DNA of 22,121 bases from Brevundimonas sp. UBA5936 (GCA_002430835.1 DJDA01000041.1:1-22121); one strand, 5' to 3'; numbered from the stretch's first letter, positions 6,749-14,976 are shown. Numbers and translations are program-made. Notes: generated by a model from the sequence alone, not told the origin.

Positions 6749-8281
6749 TCAAGCCGAAGGCAGAAGATCGCCGGCGAAGGCGCGGTAGCGACCCGCGCGT
6801 ACGCCTTCCGTCGCACGGGCGATGTCCGGCGCGAAATAGCGGTCTTCCGTATAGGCGCCGCAGGCCTCGCGCACGATGGCGTAGGTCTGCTCCAGTTCCG
6901 GCGACGAGGTCAGCGGACGACGGAACTCGATGCCCTGGGCGGCGGCCAGCAGTTCAATGCCGACCACGGTCGCCGTGTTGGCGGCCATGTCCAACAGGCG
7001 GCGGGCGCCGTGGGTAGCCATGGAGACGTGGTCTTCCTGGTTGGCGCTGGTCGGCACGGTGTCGATGACGCAAGGGTGGGCGACCATGCGGTTCTCGGCC
7101 ACCAGGGCCGCCGCCGTCACCTGGGCGATCATGAAGCCCGAATTCACGCCGCTGTCCTTGACCAGGAAGGCGGGCAGGTCGGTCATCTTGGGGTCGACCA
7201 GGATGGAGGTGCGGCGCTCGGAGATATTGCCGATCTCGCACAGGACCATGGCGATCTGATCGGCTGCATAAGCAACGGGTTCTGCGTGGAAGTTGCCGCC
7301 CGAGATGACGTCGCCGTCCTCAATGAAGACCAGCGGATTGTCGGTCACGGCGTTGGCTTCACGCTCCAGCATGGCGGCGGCGTTGCGCAGAACGTCCAGC
7401 GTCGCGCCCATGACCTGCGGCTGACAGCGCAGGGAGTAGGGATCCTGCACCTTGGCGCAGTCGTGGCGATGGCTCTCGCGGATGGCGCTGCCGCTCAGCA
7501 GTTCGCGCAGGCGGCGGGCCACGTCGATCTGGCCGGGTTGGCCGCGCAGGGCGTGGATGCGCGGGTCGAACGGCGCGTCCGAACCCAGCAGGGCGTCCAC
7601 CGACAGGCCGCCCGCCGCGATGGCGGCGGCGAACACGTCCTCGGCGGCGAACAGGCCGGTCAGTGCCAGAGCTGTCGAGCACTGGGTGCCGTTCAGCAGG
7701 GCCAGGCCTTCCTTGGGGCCCAGGACGACCGGCTTCAGCCCGGCCTTGGCCAGGGCCGACACGGCGTCCAGCGTCTGACCCTGATAGCGGGCTTCGCTGA
7801 CGCCGATCAGGACGCACGACATATGGGCCAGCGGCGCCAGATCGCCCGAGGCGCCTACTGAACCCTTGGACGGGATCAGCGGCAAGATCTCGGCGTTGAC
7901 CATGCCGATCAGCGTCTCCAGCGTGTGACGACGCACGCCCGAGGCGCCCTTCGACAGGCTGGCGATCTTCAGCACCATCAGCAGGCGGGTGGTGTCCTCG
8001 CTCAGCGGCTCGCCGACGCCGCAGGCGTGGCTGAGCACCAGGTTCTTCTGAAGCGTTTCAAGGTCTTCCGCTGCAATGCTGGTGTTGGCCAACAGGCCGA
8101 AGCCGGTGTTGATGCCGTAGACCGTGCGGCCTTCGTCCAGGATGGCGGCGACGGTCGCCGCGCCCTTTTCGACGTTGGTCCAGGCGGCGTCGGTCAGGCT
8201 GACTGTGACCGGGCCGTTCAGGGCGGCGCGAAGCTGGGAGAGGGTGAGCGGCGCGGCGCCGATTTCGATGGTGGTGGTCAT
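6749..8281 (-). CDS. hutH: Histidine ammonia-lyase
   Basis: HutH removes ammonia from L-histidine to give urocanate, the first step of histidine degradation, in the cytosol. The protein has 510 residues, the usual length. The Ala144-Ser145-Gly146 tripeptide in GSVGASGDLAPL forms the MIO electrophilic cofactor autocatalytically. YGINTGFG (55-62) is the active-site tyrosine loop. Further conserved segments are LLNGTQCSTAL, the SHRHDCAKVQDPYSLRCQPQVMG stretch (split here: RHDCAKVQDPYSLRCQPQ) and TDNPLVF. The start is four bases after the hutU stop, so the two are co-transcribed and probably translationally coupled. Confidence 0.98.
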   Translation of the reverse strand: MTTTIEIGAAPLTLSQLRAALNGPVTVSLTDAAWTNVEKGAATVAAILDEGRTVYGINTGFGLLANTSIAAEDLETLQKNLVLSHACGVGEPLSEDTTRLLMVLKIASLSKGASGVRRHTLETLIGMVNAEILPLIPSKGSVGASGDLAPLAHMSCVLIGVSEARYQGQTLDAVSALAKAGLKPVVLGPKEGLALLNGTQCSTALALTGLFAAEDVFAAAIAAGGLSVDALLGSDAPFDPRIHALRGQPGQIDVARRLRELLSGSAIRESHRHDCAKVQDPYSLRCQPQVMGATLDVLRNAAAMLEREANAVTDNPLVFIEDGDVISGGNFHAEPVAYAADQIAMVLCEIGNISERRTSILVDPKMTDLPAFLVKDSGVNSGFMIAQVTAAALVAENRMVAHPCVIDTVPTSANQEDHVSMATHGARRLLDMAANTATVVGIELLAAAQGIEFRRPLTSSPELEQTYAIVREACGAYTEDRYFAPDIARATEGVRAGRYRAFAGDLLPSA

Positions 8282-8285
8282 AAGC

Positions 8286-9950
8286 TTACAGGTCCAGCGA
8301 GGGCAGGTTCAGGCCATGTTCGCGCGCGGCGTCCCTGGCGATGTCATATCCGGCGTCGGCGTGGCGCATGACGCCGGTGGCCGGGTCGTTCCACAGGACG
8401 CGCTCCAGACGCTTGGCGGCTTCGTCGGTGCCGTCGGCGACGATGACGACGCCCGAGTGCTGGCTATAGCCCATGCCGACCCCGCCGCCGTGGTGCAGCG
8501 ACACCCAGGACGCGCCCGACGCCGTGTTCAGCAGGGCGTTCAGCAGGGGCCAGTCGGACACGGCGTCCGAGCCGTCCATCATGGCCTCGGTTTCGCGGTT
8601 GGGGCTGGCGACGGAGCCGCTGTCCAGATGGTCGCGGCCGATGACGATGGGGGCGCTCAGCTCGCCCGAGGCCACCATCTCGTTGAACATCAGGCCCGCG
8701 CGGTGACGGTCGCCCAGACCGATCCAGCAGATGCGCGCCGGCAGGCCCTGGAAGGCGATGCGCTCGCCCGCCATGTCCAGCCAGCGGTGCAGGCCGGCGT
8801 TGTCGGGGAACAGCTTCTTCATCGCCTCATCCGTCTTGCGGATGTCCTCGGGATCGCCCGACAGGGCGGCCCAGCGGAACGGGCCGATGCCGCGGCAGAA
8901 CAGCGGGCGGATATAGGCGGGCACGAAGCCGGGGAAGTCGAAGGCGTTCTCGACGCCTTCGTCAAAGGCGACCTGACGGATGTTGTTGCCGTAGTCGGTG
9001 GTGGGGACGCCCATCTTCTGGAAGTCCAGCATGGCCTTGACGTGGGTGGCCATCGACGCGCGGGCGGCGGTCTCGACGGCGACCGGGTCGCTGACGCGCT
9101 TCTCTTCCCACTCGGCGACGGTCCAGCCCGAGGGCAGGTAGCCGTTGACCGGGTCGTGGGCGCTGGTCTGATCGGTCACCAGATCGGGGCGGACGCCGCG
9201 CTTGACCATTTCAGGCAGAAGGTCAGCCGCATTACCCAACAGGCCGATCGACAAGGCTTTCTTGTCCTTGAACGACTGCTCCAGCAGGGCCAGCGCCTCG
9301 TCCAGCGTTTCGGCCATGACGTCGACGTAGCGGGTGCGCTGGCGGAACTCGATGCGGCTGCGCTGGCACTCAATGGTGATACAGGACGCCCCGGCCATGG
9401 TCGCGGCCAGGGGTTGGGCGCCGCCCATGCCGCCGAGGCCCGCCGTCAGGATCCACTTGCCCGCCCAGTCGCCGCCGTAGTGCTGGCGACCGGCCTCCAT
9501 GAAGGTCTCATAGGTGCCCTGAACGATGCCCTGGGTGCCGATGTAGATCCACGACCCGGCGGTCATCTGGCCGTACATGGCAAGGCCCTTCTTATCGAGC
9601 TCGTTGAAGTGGTCCCAGGTCGCCCATTTGGGCACCAGGTTGGAGTTGGCGATCAGCACGCGCGGCGCGTCGACATGGGTGCGGAAGACGCCGACCGGCT
9701 TGCCCGACTGAACCATCAGGGTCTCGTCGGCTTCCAGCTTCTGCAACTGATCCACGATGGTGTCGAAGGCCTGCCAGTTGCGCGCCGCCTTGCCGATGCC
9801 GCCATAGACGACCAGGTCTTCAGGACGCTCGGCCACCTCGGGGTCGAGGTTGTTCATCAGCATCCGCATGGCGGCCTCGGCCGCCCAGGTTTTTGCGGTC
9901 TTTTCCGGCCCACGCGGGCTACGAATGATACGGGTATTGGGCGTGGCCAT
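8286..9950 (-). CDS. hutU: Urocanate hydratase (urocanase)
   Basis: HutU hydrates urocanate to 4-imidazolone-5-propionate using tightly bound NAD+. From the chosen start it has 554 residues, close to the family's usual size. An ATG 12 bases upstream is in frame, but the start at 9950 has GGAGG at 5 bases' spacing. Visible motifs are YGGIGKAARNW (49-59), MYGQMTAGSWIYIGTQG (125-141), the glycine-rich NAD site GLGGMGG (171-177) and the urocanase signature FQGLPARICW (400-409) with the catalytic Cys408. It is the first gene of the leftward hut arm, read from a promoter that contains the putative HutC operator. Confidence 0.98.
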   Translation of the reverse strand: MATPNTRIIRSPRGPEKTAKTWAAEAAMRMLMNNLDPEVAERPEDLVVYGGIGKAARNWQAFDTIVDQLQKLEADETLMVQSGKPVGVFRTHVDAPRVLIANSNLVPKWATWDHFNELDKKGLAMYGQMTAGSWIYIGTQGIVQGTYETFMEAGRQHYGGDWAGKWILTAGLGGMGGAQPLAATMAGASCITIECQRSRIEFRQRTRYVDVMAETLDEALALLEQSFKDKKALSIGLLGNAADLLPEMVKRGVRPDLVTDQTSAHDPVNGYLPSGWTVAEWEEKRVSDPVAVETAARASMATHVKAMLDFQKMGVPTTDYGNNIRQVAFDEGVENAFDFPGFVPAYIRPLFCRGIGPFRWAALSGDPEDIRKTDEAMKKLFPDNAGLHRWLDMAGERIAFQGLPARICWIGLGDRHRAGLMFNEMVASGELSAPIVIGRDHLDSGSVASPNRETEAMMDGSDAVSDWPLLNALLNTASGASWVSLHHGGGVGMGYSQHSGVVIVADGTDEAAKRLERVLWNDPATGVMRHADAGYDIARDAAREHGLNLPSLDL

Positions 9951-9994
9951 CGAATCCTCCATGCGGCGTCAGCCGCCGTCGTGCGTTGGCCGTA

Positions 9995-10023
9995 CTGTTA
10001 TGTCTAGACAATATTGCGTGCAA
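9995..10023 (-). promoter_or_regulatory. Promoter of hutU-hutH
   Basis: Read on the minus strand, TTGCAC (10023-10018) and TAACAG (10000-9995) form -35 and -10 boxes with an ideal 17-base spacer. The spacer holds the TGTCTAGACA palindrome. Transcription would start about 40 bases before the hutU ATG. Confidence 0.6.
10001..10010. promoter_or_regulatory. Putative HutC operator (palindrome in the divergent hut promoter region)
   Basis: TGTCTAGACA is an exact 10-base palindrome, of the form bound by GntR/HutC-family repressors, whose operators are typically TGT-xxxx-ACA palindromes. It lies between the boxes of the hutU promoter and 30 bases before the hutC ATG, so one bound dimer could repress both arms. 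HutC repressors are known to be released by urocanate; that this one is too is inferred from the family. Confidence 0.7.
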
Positions 10024-10039
10024 GAGGCATTTTCGTTTC

Positions 10040-10741
10040 ATGGATCAGGAGCCGCTTCATCGTCGCATCGCGGGCGACATCGAACGCCGCATCGCCTCGG
10101 GCGAGTGGCGGCCGGGGTTCCGCATTCCGACCGAGGCGGAACTCACGGCGGAATACGGCTGCGCGCGCATGACGGTGTCGCGCGCCATGTCCGACCTGGC
10201 GGCGCGCGGGCTGGTGGTGCGACGCCGCCGTGCGGGGACAGTGGTGGCCCACCCGCCGCTGCATTCCTCGGCCCTGGTGTCCATCCCTGACATTCAAGGC
10301 GAGATCGAGAGCCGGGGACTAGCCTATTCTCATCGCCTGCTGGGCCGAATCGTCCGCCCGGCGAGCGGGGAGGAGGACGGGCTGGGCGAGCGGGTGATCG
10401 AACTGCAGACCCTGCACCTGGCCGATGGCCTTCCGTTTGTCTTTGAGCGCCGTCTGATCTCCCTGTCCGCCGCGCCCGAGGCGGAATCCGCCGACTTCAC
10501 GACGCAGCCGCCGGGCGGATGGCTGCTGGCCCACATGCCCTGGACTGAGGCCGAGCATCGCATCTCGGCCGTCGGCGCTGATCGCGAGACGGCGGCGGGC
10601 CTGGGTCTGGCCGACGGCGCGCCCTGCCTGCGGCTGGAGCGCCGCACCTGGCGTGACGGTCAGGGCGTGACCTGGGCCTCACAGATTTTCCCCGGCGCGG
10701 CCTATGATCTGGTCGCGCGCTTCTCTCCGACCAAAGGATGA
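10040..10741 (+). CDS. hutC: Histidine utilization repressor, GntR family (HutC)
   Basis: This 233-residue GntR-family regulator of the HutC/FadR-UTRA type is the expected urocanate-responsive repressor of the hut genes. The N-terminal winged helix spans about residues 5-72: LHRRIAGDIERRIASGEW, then the GntR signature RIPTEAELTAEYGCARMTVSRAMSDL and the wing GLVVRRRRAGTVVA. A UTRA effector-binding domain follows at about 88-228 (IELQTLHLADGLPFVFERRLI, LRLERRTW, YDLVARF). The ATG at 10040 is chosen because the longer upstream frame would run through the operator region. It is divergent from hutU with the palindrome between them, implying autoregulation. Its stop overlaps the region just before the hutG-like start. 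Confidence 0.93.
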   Translation: MDQEPLHRRIAGDIERRIASGEWRPGFRIPTEAELTAEYGCARMTVSRAMSDLAARGLVVRRRRAGTVVAHPPLHSSALVSIPDIQGEIESRGLAYSHRLLGRIVRPASGEEDGLGERVIELQTLHLADGLPFVFERRLISLSAAPEAESADFTTQPPGGWLLAHMPWTEAEHRISAVGADRETAAGLGLADGAPCLRLERRTWRDGQGVTWASQIFPGAAYDLVARFSPTKG

Positions 10742-10746
10742 CACCC

Positions 10747-11637
10747 ATGAGCCAACCGTCTGAAGCCCTGGGGTGGCGTTCTGTCGGCGATCTGGTGGGG
10801 CGCCATCCCGACGCCCGCGTCGCCTTGATCGGCGCGCCGTTGAACGAGCGGTCGTTGACGCCGGGCCGTTGTGACCTGGGGCCGAAGGTGCTGCGTGGGG
10901 TTCTGCCGCGTCTGTCGACCTATGATGTCGAGACGGGGCTGGAGCTTGAGATCAAGGTTCATGACGCTGGCGATGTGGCGCTGAAGGCCGTCTCGCCGTT
11001 CGACGCCTTCGAGCCTGTGCGCGACGCCGTGGCGGCGCAGGCCCATCGCGACCTGACCATTCTGGTCGGCGGCAATAATGCGATCACCCGGCCGGGCGTT
11101 CACGCTCTGGGGCTGGACCGCGTCGGCGTGCTGACGCTGGACGCGCATTTCGACCTGCGCGACACGGACCAGGGACTGACCAACGGCAACCCGATCCAGG
11201 CCCTGCTGGATGACGGCATGGACGGCCGCCGCATCAGCCAGGTCGGCCTCGCGCCCTTCGCCAATACTCGCCGGGCGCATGAAAAGGCCGAGGCGGCCGG
11301 CATCAGCGTCCGCACTGCCCGCGAATGCCGCCAGCGCGGCCTAGCCAATGTGGTGGTCGAGGAGCTGGAGCGTCTGTCGTCCCTGTGCGAGGTCATCTAT
11401 GTCGACTTCGACATCGACGTGATCGACCGCAGCCAGTGGCCCGCCAGCCCCGGCGCACGGCCGGGCGGGGTGTCGGTGCACGATTTCTTCGACGCCGCCC
11501 GCGCCATCGGCGCCCATACCAAGGTGCGCGCCGTTGACTTGACCGAATACGACCCGTCGCTGGAAGTCGGCGACCTCGGCTCCCTGACGGCGGGCCGTTG
11601 GTTCTGTGAAATCCTGGCTGGAGTAGCCTCGCGATGA
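10747..11637 (+). CDS. hutG: Formimidoylglutamase-type arginase/ureohydrolase family protein
   Basis: The protein has 296 residues with an arginase fold. Its hut position makes hydrolysis of N-formimidoyl-glutamate to glutamate and formamide the likely reaction; no HutF-type deiminase is visible in the window. Metal-site motifs are DAHFD (Asp132, His134, Asp136) and DFDIDVID (Asp222, Asp224), with Glu267 in DLTEYD. The usual GGDH motif reads GGNN (108-111), so the first metal-ligand His is Asn, and the arginase SGNxHG loop reads NGNPIQ (about 146-151). It could therefore be a distinct ureohydrolase subgroup. The start at 10747 has AGGA with 8-base spacing; an ATG at 10738 overlaps the hutC stop but has no room for a ribosome site. 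Its stop overlaps the next gene's ATG. Confidence 0.85.
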   Translation: MSQPSEALGWRSVGDLVGRHPDARVALIGAPLNERSLTPGRCDLGPKVLRGVLPRLSTYDVETGLELEIKVHDAGDVALKAVSPFDAFEPVRDAVAAQAHRDLTILVGGNNAITRPGVHALGLDRVGVLTLDAHFDLRDTDQGLTNGNPIQALLDDGMDGRRISQVGLAPFANTRRAHEKAEAAGISVRTARECRQRGLANVVVEELERLSSLCEVIYVDFDIDVIDRSQWPASPGARPGGVSVHDFFDAARAIGAHTKVRAVDLTEYDPSLEVGDLGSLTAGRWFCEILAGVASR

Positions 11638-12077
11638 GAGCGTGGCTAGCGGCTGCGATTGTCGGCCTTGTTGTCTCAGCATCCCCCGCACAAGCCTGTG
11701 AAGGCATCGATCGCGCGAGCCAACAGATTCTTGAGTTCCAGCGCGACCTAGCCTCAAACGCTGATAGCATTTACCTCGCGCGGGCTGTTCCAGTCCCTGG
11801 CCGAACCTATATGAGCACATACAGCCGTATCGTTGTGATCGACGGTGAGACGCCGCCTCCTAGGTTAAGAGCTTGGCCTATAGACTGTGGCGATGCCGAT
11901 GAGGGGCTAACCGTGGTTTTCGCCCAGCGAGTTCGACCCACCTATAAGCTGTCCGATTACTGGTTCTGGGGCGGCTGGGTTCTTACGGCATTTTACCCGT
12001 CCGAGATCGTCGATCCGGAGATAGCGGCGCGCCTGCGCACAACCGCTGATCGTTTGAGAGCCGAGTTGCGTCAATGA
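11634..12077 (+). CDS. Small secreted protein of unknown function embedded in the hut operon
   Basis: The protein has 147 residues and I do not recognise the family. Residues 1-21 form a signal peptide ending SPAQA-C; the sequence before Cys22 is not a good lipobox, so cleavage by signal peptidase I is more likely. Two cysteines, Cys22 and Cys85, could form a disulfide. The middle (YSRIVVIDGE..PPRLRAWPIDCG..GLTVVFAQ) reads as beta strands, followed by an aromatic DYWFWGGW segment and a charged C-terminal helix. It overlaps hutG-like by ATGA at its start and hutI by ATGA at its end, so it is translated within the hut operon. Codon use differs from its neighbours: AGA, AGG, TTA, CTA and ATA codons appear, which are scarce elsewhere here. 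That suggests acquisition or relaxed selection. No catalytic motif is visible and no role in histidine breakdown can be claimed. Confidence 0.72.
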   Translation: MRAWLAAAIVGLVVSASPAQACEGIDRASQQILEFQRDLASNADSIYLARAVPVPGRTYMSTYSRIVVIDGETPPPRLRAWPIDCGDADEGLTVVFAQRVRPTYKLSDYWFWGGWVLTAFYPSEIVDPEIAARLRTTADRLRAELRQ

Positions 12078-13288
12078 GCCTGGAAACACGACTATTGATC
12101 GACTGCCACGTCGCGACGATGGCCGCCGGGGGCGCCCCCTATGGCGCCATCGAGGACGCCGCCATCCTGATCAAGGACGGGCGCATCGCCTGGGTCGGGC
12201 CGCGCGCTGATCTGCCTGTGCACAAGGCTGTGGAAACCGACCGTCTGGGCGGGCGCTGGGTCACGCCGGGGCTGGTGGATTGCCACACTCACCTGGTCTT
12301 CGGCGGCGATCGTTCGGGCGAGTTCGAGCGGCGGCTGGAGGGGGCGACCTATGAAGAAATCGCCCGCGCCGGGGGCGGCATCGTCTCGTCCGTGCGGGCC
12401 ACGCGCGAGGAGAGCGAGGATCAACTCTACGCCTCGGCTCTGGCGCGGCTGGAAGGGCTGAAGGCCACCGGCGTCACCACCGTCGAGATCAAGTCTGGAT
12501 ACGGTCTGGATCACGACAGCGAGCTGAAGATGCTGCGCGTGGCCCGCCGCATCGGGCGCGAGGCCGGGGTGCGGGTCCGCACCTCCTATCTGGGTCTGCA
12601 CGCGGTGCCGCCGGAGCATAAGGCCGATCGCGCCGTCTATGTGGACAAGGCTGTGGATGAAATCCTGCCCGCCGCCCACGCCGAGGGTCTGGTCGACGCC
12701 GTCGACGCCTATTGCGAGCCCATCGCCTTCTCGGTCGAGGAGGTCAGCCGCCTGTTCGACAAGGCCGAGGAACTGGGTTTGCCGGTCAAGCTGCACGCGG
12801 ATCAGCTGTCGGACGGCGGCGGGGCTGCGCTGGCCGCCCGCTATCAGGCCCTGTCGGCCGACCATATCGAGCACACGACCGAGGCGGGCGTGAAGGCGAT
12901 GGCCGAGGCGGGCGTGGTGGCGGTGCTGCTGCCCGGCGCCTTCCTGATGCTGCGCGAGACGCAGGCGCCGCCGATCGCCCTGTTGCGCCAGCACGGGGCG
13001 CGCATGGCGGTGGCCACGGACTGCAATCCGGGCACCTCGCCGGTCGCCTCCATGACGGCGGCGATCAACCTGGCCTGCGTCCAGTTCCGTTTGACGCCGG
13101 AAGAGGCTCTGGCGGGCGCCACGCGAAATGCGGCCCGCGCGCTGGGCCTGCAGGACGAGATCGGCACGCTTGAGGCGGGCAAGGCCGCCGATCTGGCTGT
13201 CTGGGACATCAGCCGCCCGGCGGAGCTGGCCTATTGGCTGGGCAAGCCGCTGCTGCATCGCCGCTATCTGGCGGGACGCGCGGCCTAG
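12074..13288 (+). CDS. hutI: Imidazolonepropionase
   Basis: HutI hydrolyses 4-imidazolone-5-propionate to N-formimidoyl-L-glutamate, the third step of histidine degradation. It has 404 residues, the usual length, with the amidohydrolase TIM-barrel. Metal ligands are seen in the strand-1 HxH motif (His71, His73 in DCHTHLVFGGDRSGEF), His241 (KLHADQLSD) and Asp316 (ATDCNPGTSP). Other conserved parts are EIKSGYGL (138-145), LGLHAVPPE (173-181) and the C-terminal GTLEAGKAADLAVWD. The ATG overlaps the stop of the upstream small gene (ATGA), indicating translational coupling. It is the last clear hut gene of the rightward arm. Confidence 0.98.
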   Translation: MSLETRLLIDCHVATMAAGGAPYGAIEDAAILIKDGRIAWVGPRADLPVHKAVETDRLGGRWVTPGLVDCHTHLVFGGDRSGEFERRLEGATYEEIARAGGGIVSSVRATREESEDQLYASALARLEGLKATGVTTVEIKSGYGLDHDSELKMLRVARRIGREAGVRVRTSYLGLHAVPPEHKADRAVYVDKAVDEILPAAHAEGLVDAVDAYCEPIAFSVEEVSRLFDKAEELGLPVKLHADQLSDGGGAALAARYQALSADHIEHTTEAGVKAMAEAGVVAVLLPGAFLMLRETQAPPIALLRQHGARMAVATDCNPGTSPVASMTAAINLACVQFRLTPEEALAGATRNAARALGLQDEIGTLEAGKAADLAVWDISRPAELAYWLGKPLLHRRYLAGRAA

Positions 13289-13324
13289 GACTAGCGTCGC
13301 TCTCTCAAACGGGAGGGAGCGCGC

Positions 13325-14908
13325 ATGGCGCAGGCGGAAACGGACGTCGTCATCCTGGGCGGCGGGCACAACGGATTGGTCTGCGCCTTTTATCTGGCGC
13401 GGGCCGGTCTGAAGGTGACGGTGCTGGAACGGCGCGGCGTCGCCGGCGGGGCGGCGGTGACCGAGGAATTCCATCCTGGTTTCCGTAACTCGACCGCCAG
13501 CTATACCGTCAGCCTGCTGAACCCGCGCGTCATCGCCGACATGGAGTTGCCCCGCCACGGGCTGCGGGTGGTCGAGCGCCGGGCGGCCAACTTCCTGCCC
13601 TTTGACGACGGGCGCTACCTGCTGACCGGCGAGGGACGGACCCAGGCCGAGGTGGCCAAGTTCTCGGTGCGCGACGCCGAGCGCCTGCCGGACTATGAGG
13701 CGCGGCTGGAGACGGTCGCCGCCATCCTGCGCGATCTGATCCTGACCACCCCGCCCAACGTGGTTGAAGGCTGGCTGGCTGCGCTGCCGGAGATGCTGAA
13801 GGCGGCGTCCTTGGGGCGGCGGGTTTCGGGGCTGGGCCTCGCGGCGCAGCGCGATCTGCTGGACCTGTTCGCCAAGTCGGCGGGCGACTGGCTGGACGGC
13901 TGGTTCGAGAGCGACCCGATCAAGGCCCTGTTCGGTTTCGACAGCGTCGTCGGCAACTACGCCAGCCCCTATACGCCCGGTTCGGCCTATGTCCTGCTGC
14001 ACCACGTCTTTGGTGAGGTGAACGGCAAGAAGGGCGCCTGGGGCCACGCCATCGGCGGCATGGGCGCCATCACCCAGGCCATGGCCGCCGCCTCCGCCGA
14101 GCAGGGCGTCGACATCCGGTTGGACGCGCCGGTCGCCGAGGTGCTGACGGAAAAGGGCAGGGCGGTCGGAGCCGTAACCGAGGCGGGCGACGCAGTCCGC
14201 GCCCGGGCCGTGGTCTCAAACCTGCACCCGCGTCTGCTGTTCGACCGCCTGGTCGATCCGGCCGTGGTTCCGGCGGACTTCTCCGAGCGGATGAGCCGCT
14301 ACGCCTCCGGCTCGGGCACCTTCCGCATGAACGTCGCCCTGTCGGAACTGCCGCGCTTCACGGCCCTGCCAGGGGCGGGGGACCACCTGACAGCGGGCAT
14401 CATCATCGCCCCGAGCCTGGCCTATATGGACCGCGCCCACGCCGAAGCGCGGCTGAACGGCTGGTCGTCCAAACCGATCGTCGAGATGCTGATCCCCTCG
14501 ACCCTGGACGACAGCCTGGCCCCGGCGGGGCGGCACGTCGCCAGCCTTTTCTGTCAGCACGTCTCGCCGGATCTGGCGGACGCGCATCGTGACACGGTGG
14601 CTGACCTGATGATCGAGACGGTCGAGGCCCATGCGCCGGGATTCAAGGCCTCCGTGGTCGGGCGGCTGGCGCTGGGACCGCGCGATCTGGAGCGGCGCTT
14701 CGGCCTGATCGGCGGCGATATCTTCCACGGACGGCTGACGCTGGATCAGTTGTTCAGCGCCCGGCCGGTGCTGGGCCACGCCGATCATCGGATGCCCGTG
14801 CCTGGGCTCTATCTGTGCGGATCGGGCGCTCATCCGGGCGGCGGAGTGACGGGAGCGCCAGGACACAATGCGGCGCAAGCGGTGCTGAAGGATTTCGGCA
14901 GGCGCTGA
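13325..14908 (+). CDS. FAD-dependent oxidoreductase, PYROXD2 / phytoene-dehydrogenase-like
   Basis: This 527-residue flavoprotein starts with a Rossmann dinucleotide site (residues 7-37, VVILGGGHNGLVCAFYLARA with Glu in LERR). It belongs to the NAD(P)/FAD-dependent amine-oxidase/CrtI superfamily. The SPYTPGSAYVLLHHVFGEVNG and GAWGHAIGGMGAITQAM segments, HGRLTLDQLFSARP and the C-terminal FAD motif GLYLCGSGAHPGGGVTGAPGHNAA are typical of the PYROXD2 subgroup rather than true carotenoid desaturases. The substrate is unknown. The ATG has GGGAG about 6 bases upstream. It begins 36 bases after hutI, so it may be read through from the hut operon or be independent. Confidence 0.88.
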   Translation: MAQAETDVVILGGGHNGLVCAFYLARAGLKVTVLERRGVAGGAAVTEEFHPGFRNSTASYTVSLLNPRVIADMELPRHGLRVVERRAANFLPFDDGRYLLTGEGRTQAEVAKFSVRDAERLPDYEARLETVAAILRDLILTTPPNVVEGWLAALPEMLKAASLGRRVSGLGLAAQRDLLDLFAKSAGDWLDGWFESDPIKALFGFDSVVGNYASPYTPGSAYVLLHHVFGEVNGKKGAWGHAIGGMGAITQAMAAASAEQGVDIRLDAPVAEVLTEKGRAVGAVTEAGDAVRARAVVSNLHPRLLFDRLVDPAVVPADFSERMSRYASGSGTFRMNVALSELPRFTALPGAGDHLTAGIIIAPSLAYMDRAHAEARLNGWSSKPIVEMLIPSTLDDSLAPAGRHVASLFCQHVSPDLADAHRDTVADLMIETVEAHAPGFKASVVGRLALGPRDLERRFGLIGGDIFHGRLTLDQLFSARPVLGHADHRMPVPGLYLCGSGAHPGGGVTGAPGHNAAQAVLKDFGRR

Positions 14909-14943
14909 GGCCTGTCGCGTCCAGGTTGTCCTGCAGTAATGTA

Positions 14944-14976
14944 AGGTTGTGTTTTTGCTAATATGCAACCTAATAT
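14944..14976 (+). promoter_or_regulatory. Possible promoter with overlapping inverted repeat upstream of the R-M gene
   Basis: TTGTGT (14947-14952) and TAATAT (14971-14976) could be -35 and -10 boxes with an 18-base spacer; a second TAATAT lies at 14959-14964. The inverted repeat AGGTTG (14944-14949) / CAACCT (14966-14971) brackets the spacer and overlaps both boxes, as an operator would. The region is clearly A/T-richer than its surroundings. No regulator gene is adjacent. Confidence 0.35.

Noticed and set aside
8124..10007. 627-residue plus-strand open frame opposite hutU
   Set aside because: It is antisense to a full urocanase with all motifs; composition is typical of a shadow frame.
10738..10746. 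ATG at 10738 as start of the hutG-like gene
   Set aside because: The only ribosome-site-like AAAGGA overlaps this ATG, leaving no spacing. The ATG at 10747 is properly spaced.
12092..14047. 651-residue minus-strand open frame under hutI and the flavoprotein gene
   Set aside because: It spans two well-supported plus-strand genes and reads as Gln/Arg/Gly-rich shadow sequence.
13325..14908. Assignment as carotenoid phytoene desaturase (crtI), given fni elsewhere in the window
   Set aside because: The sequence has PYROXD2-type segments, no other carotenoid genes are present, and fni is about 8 kb away.
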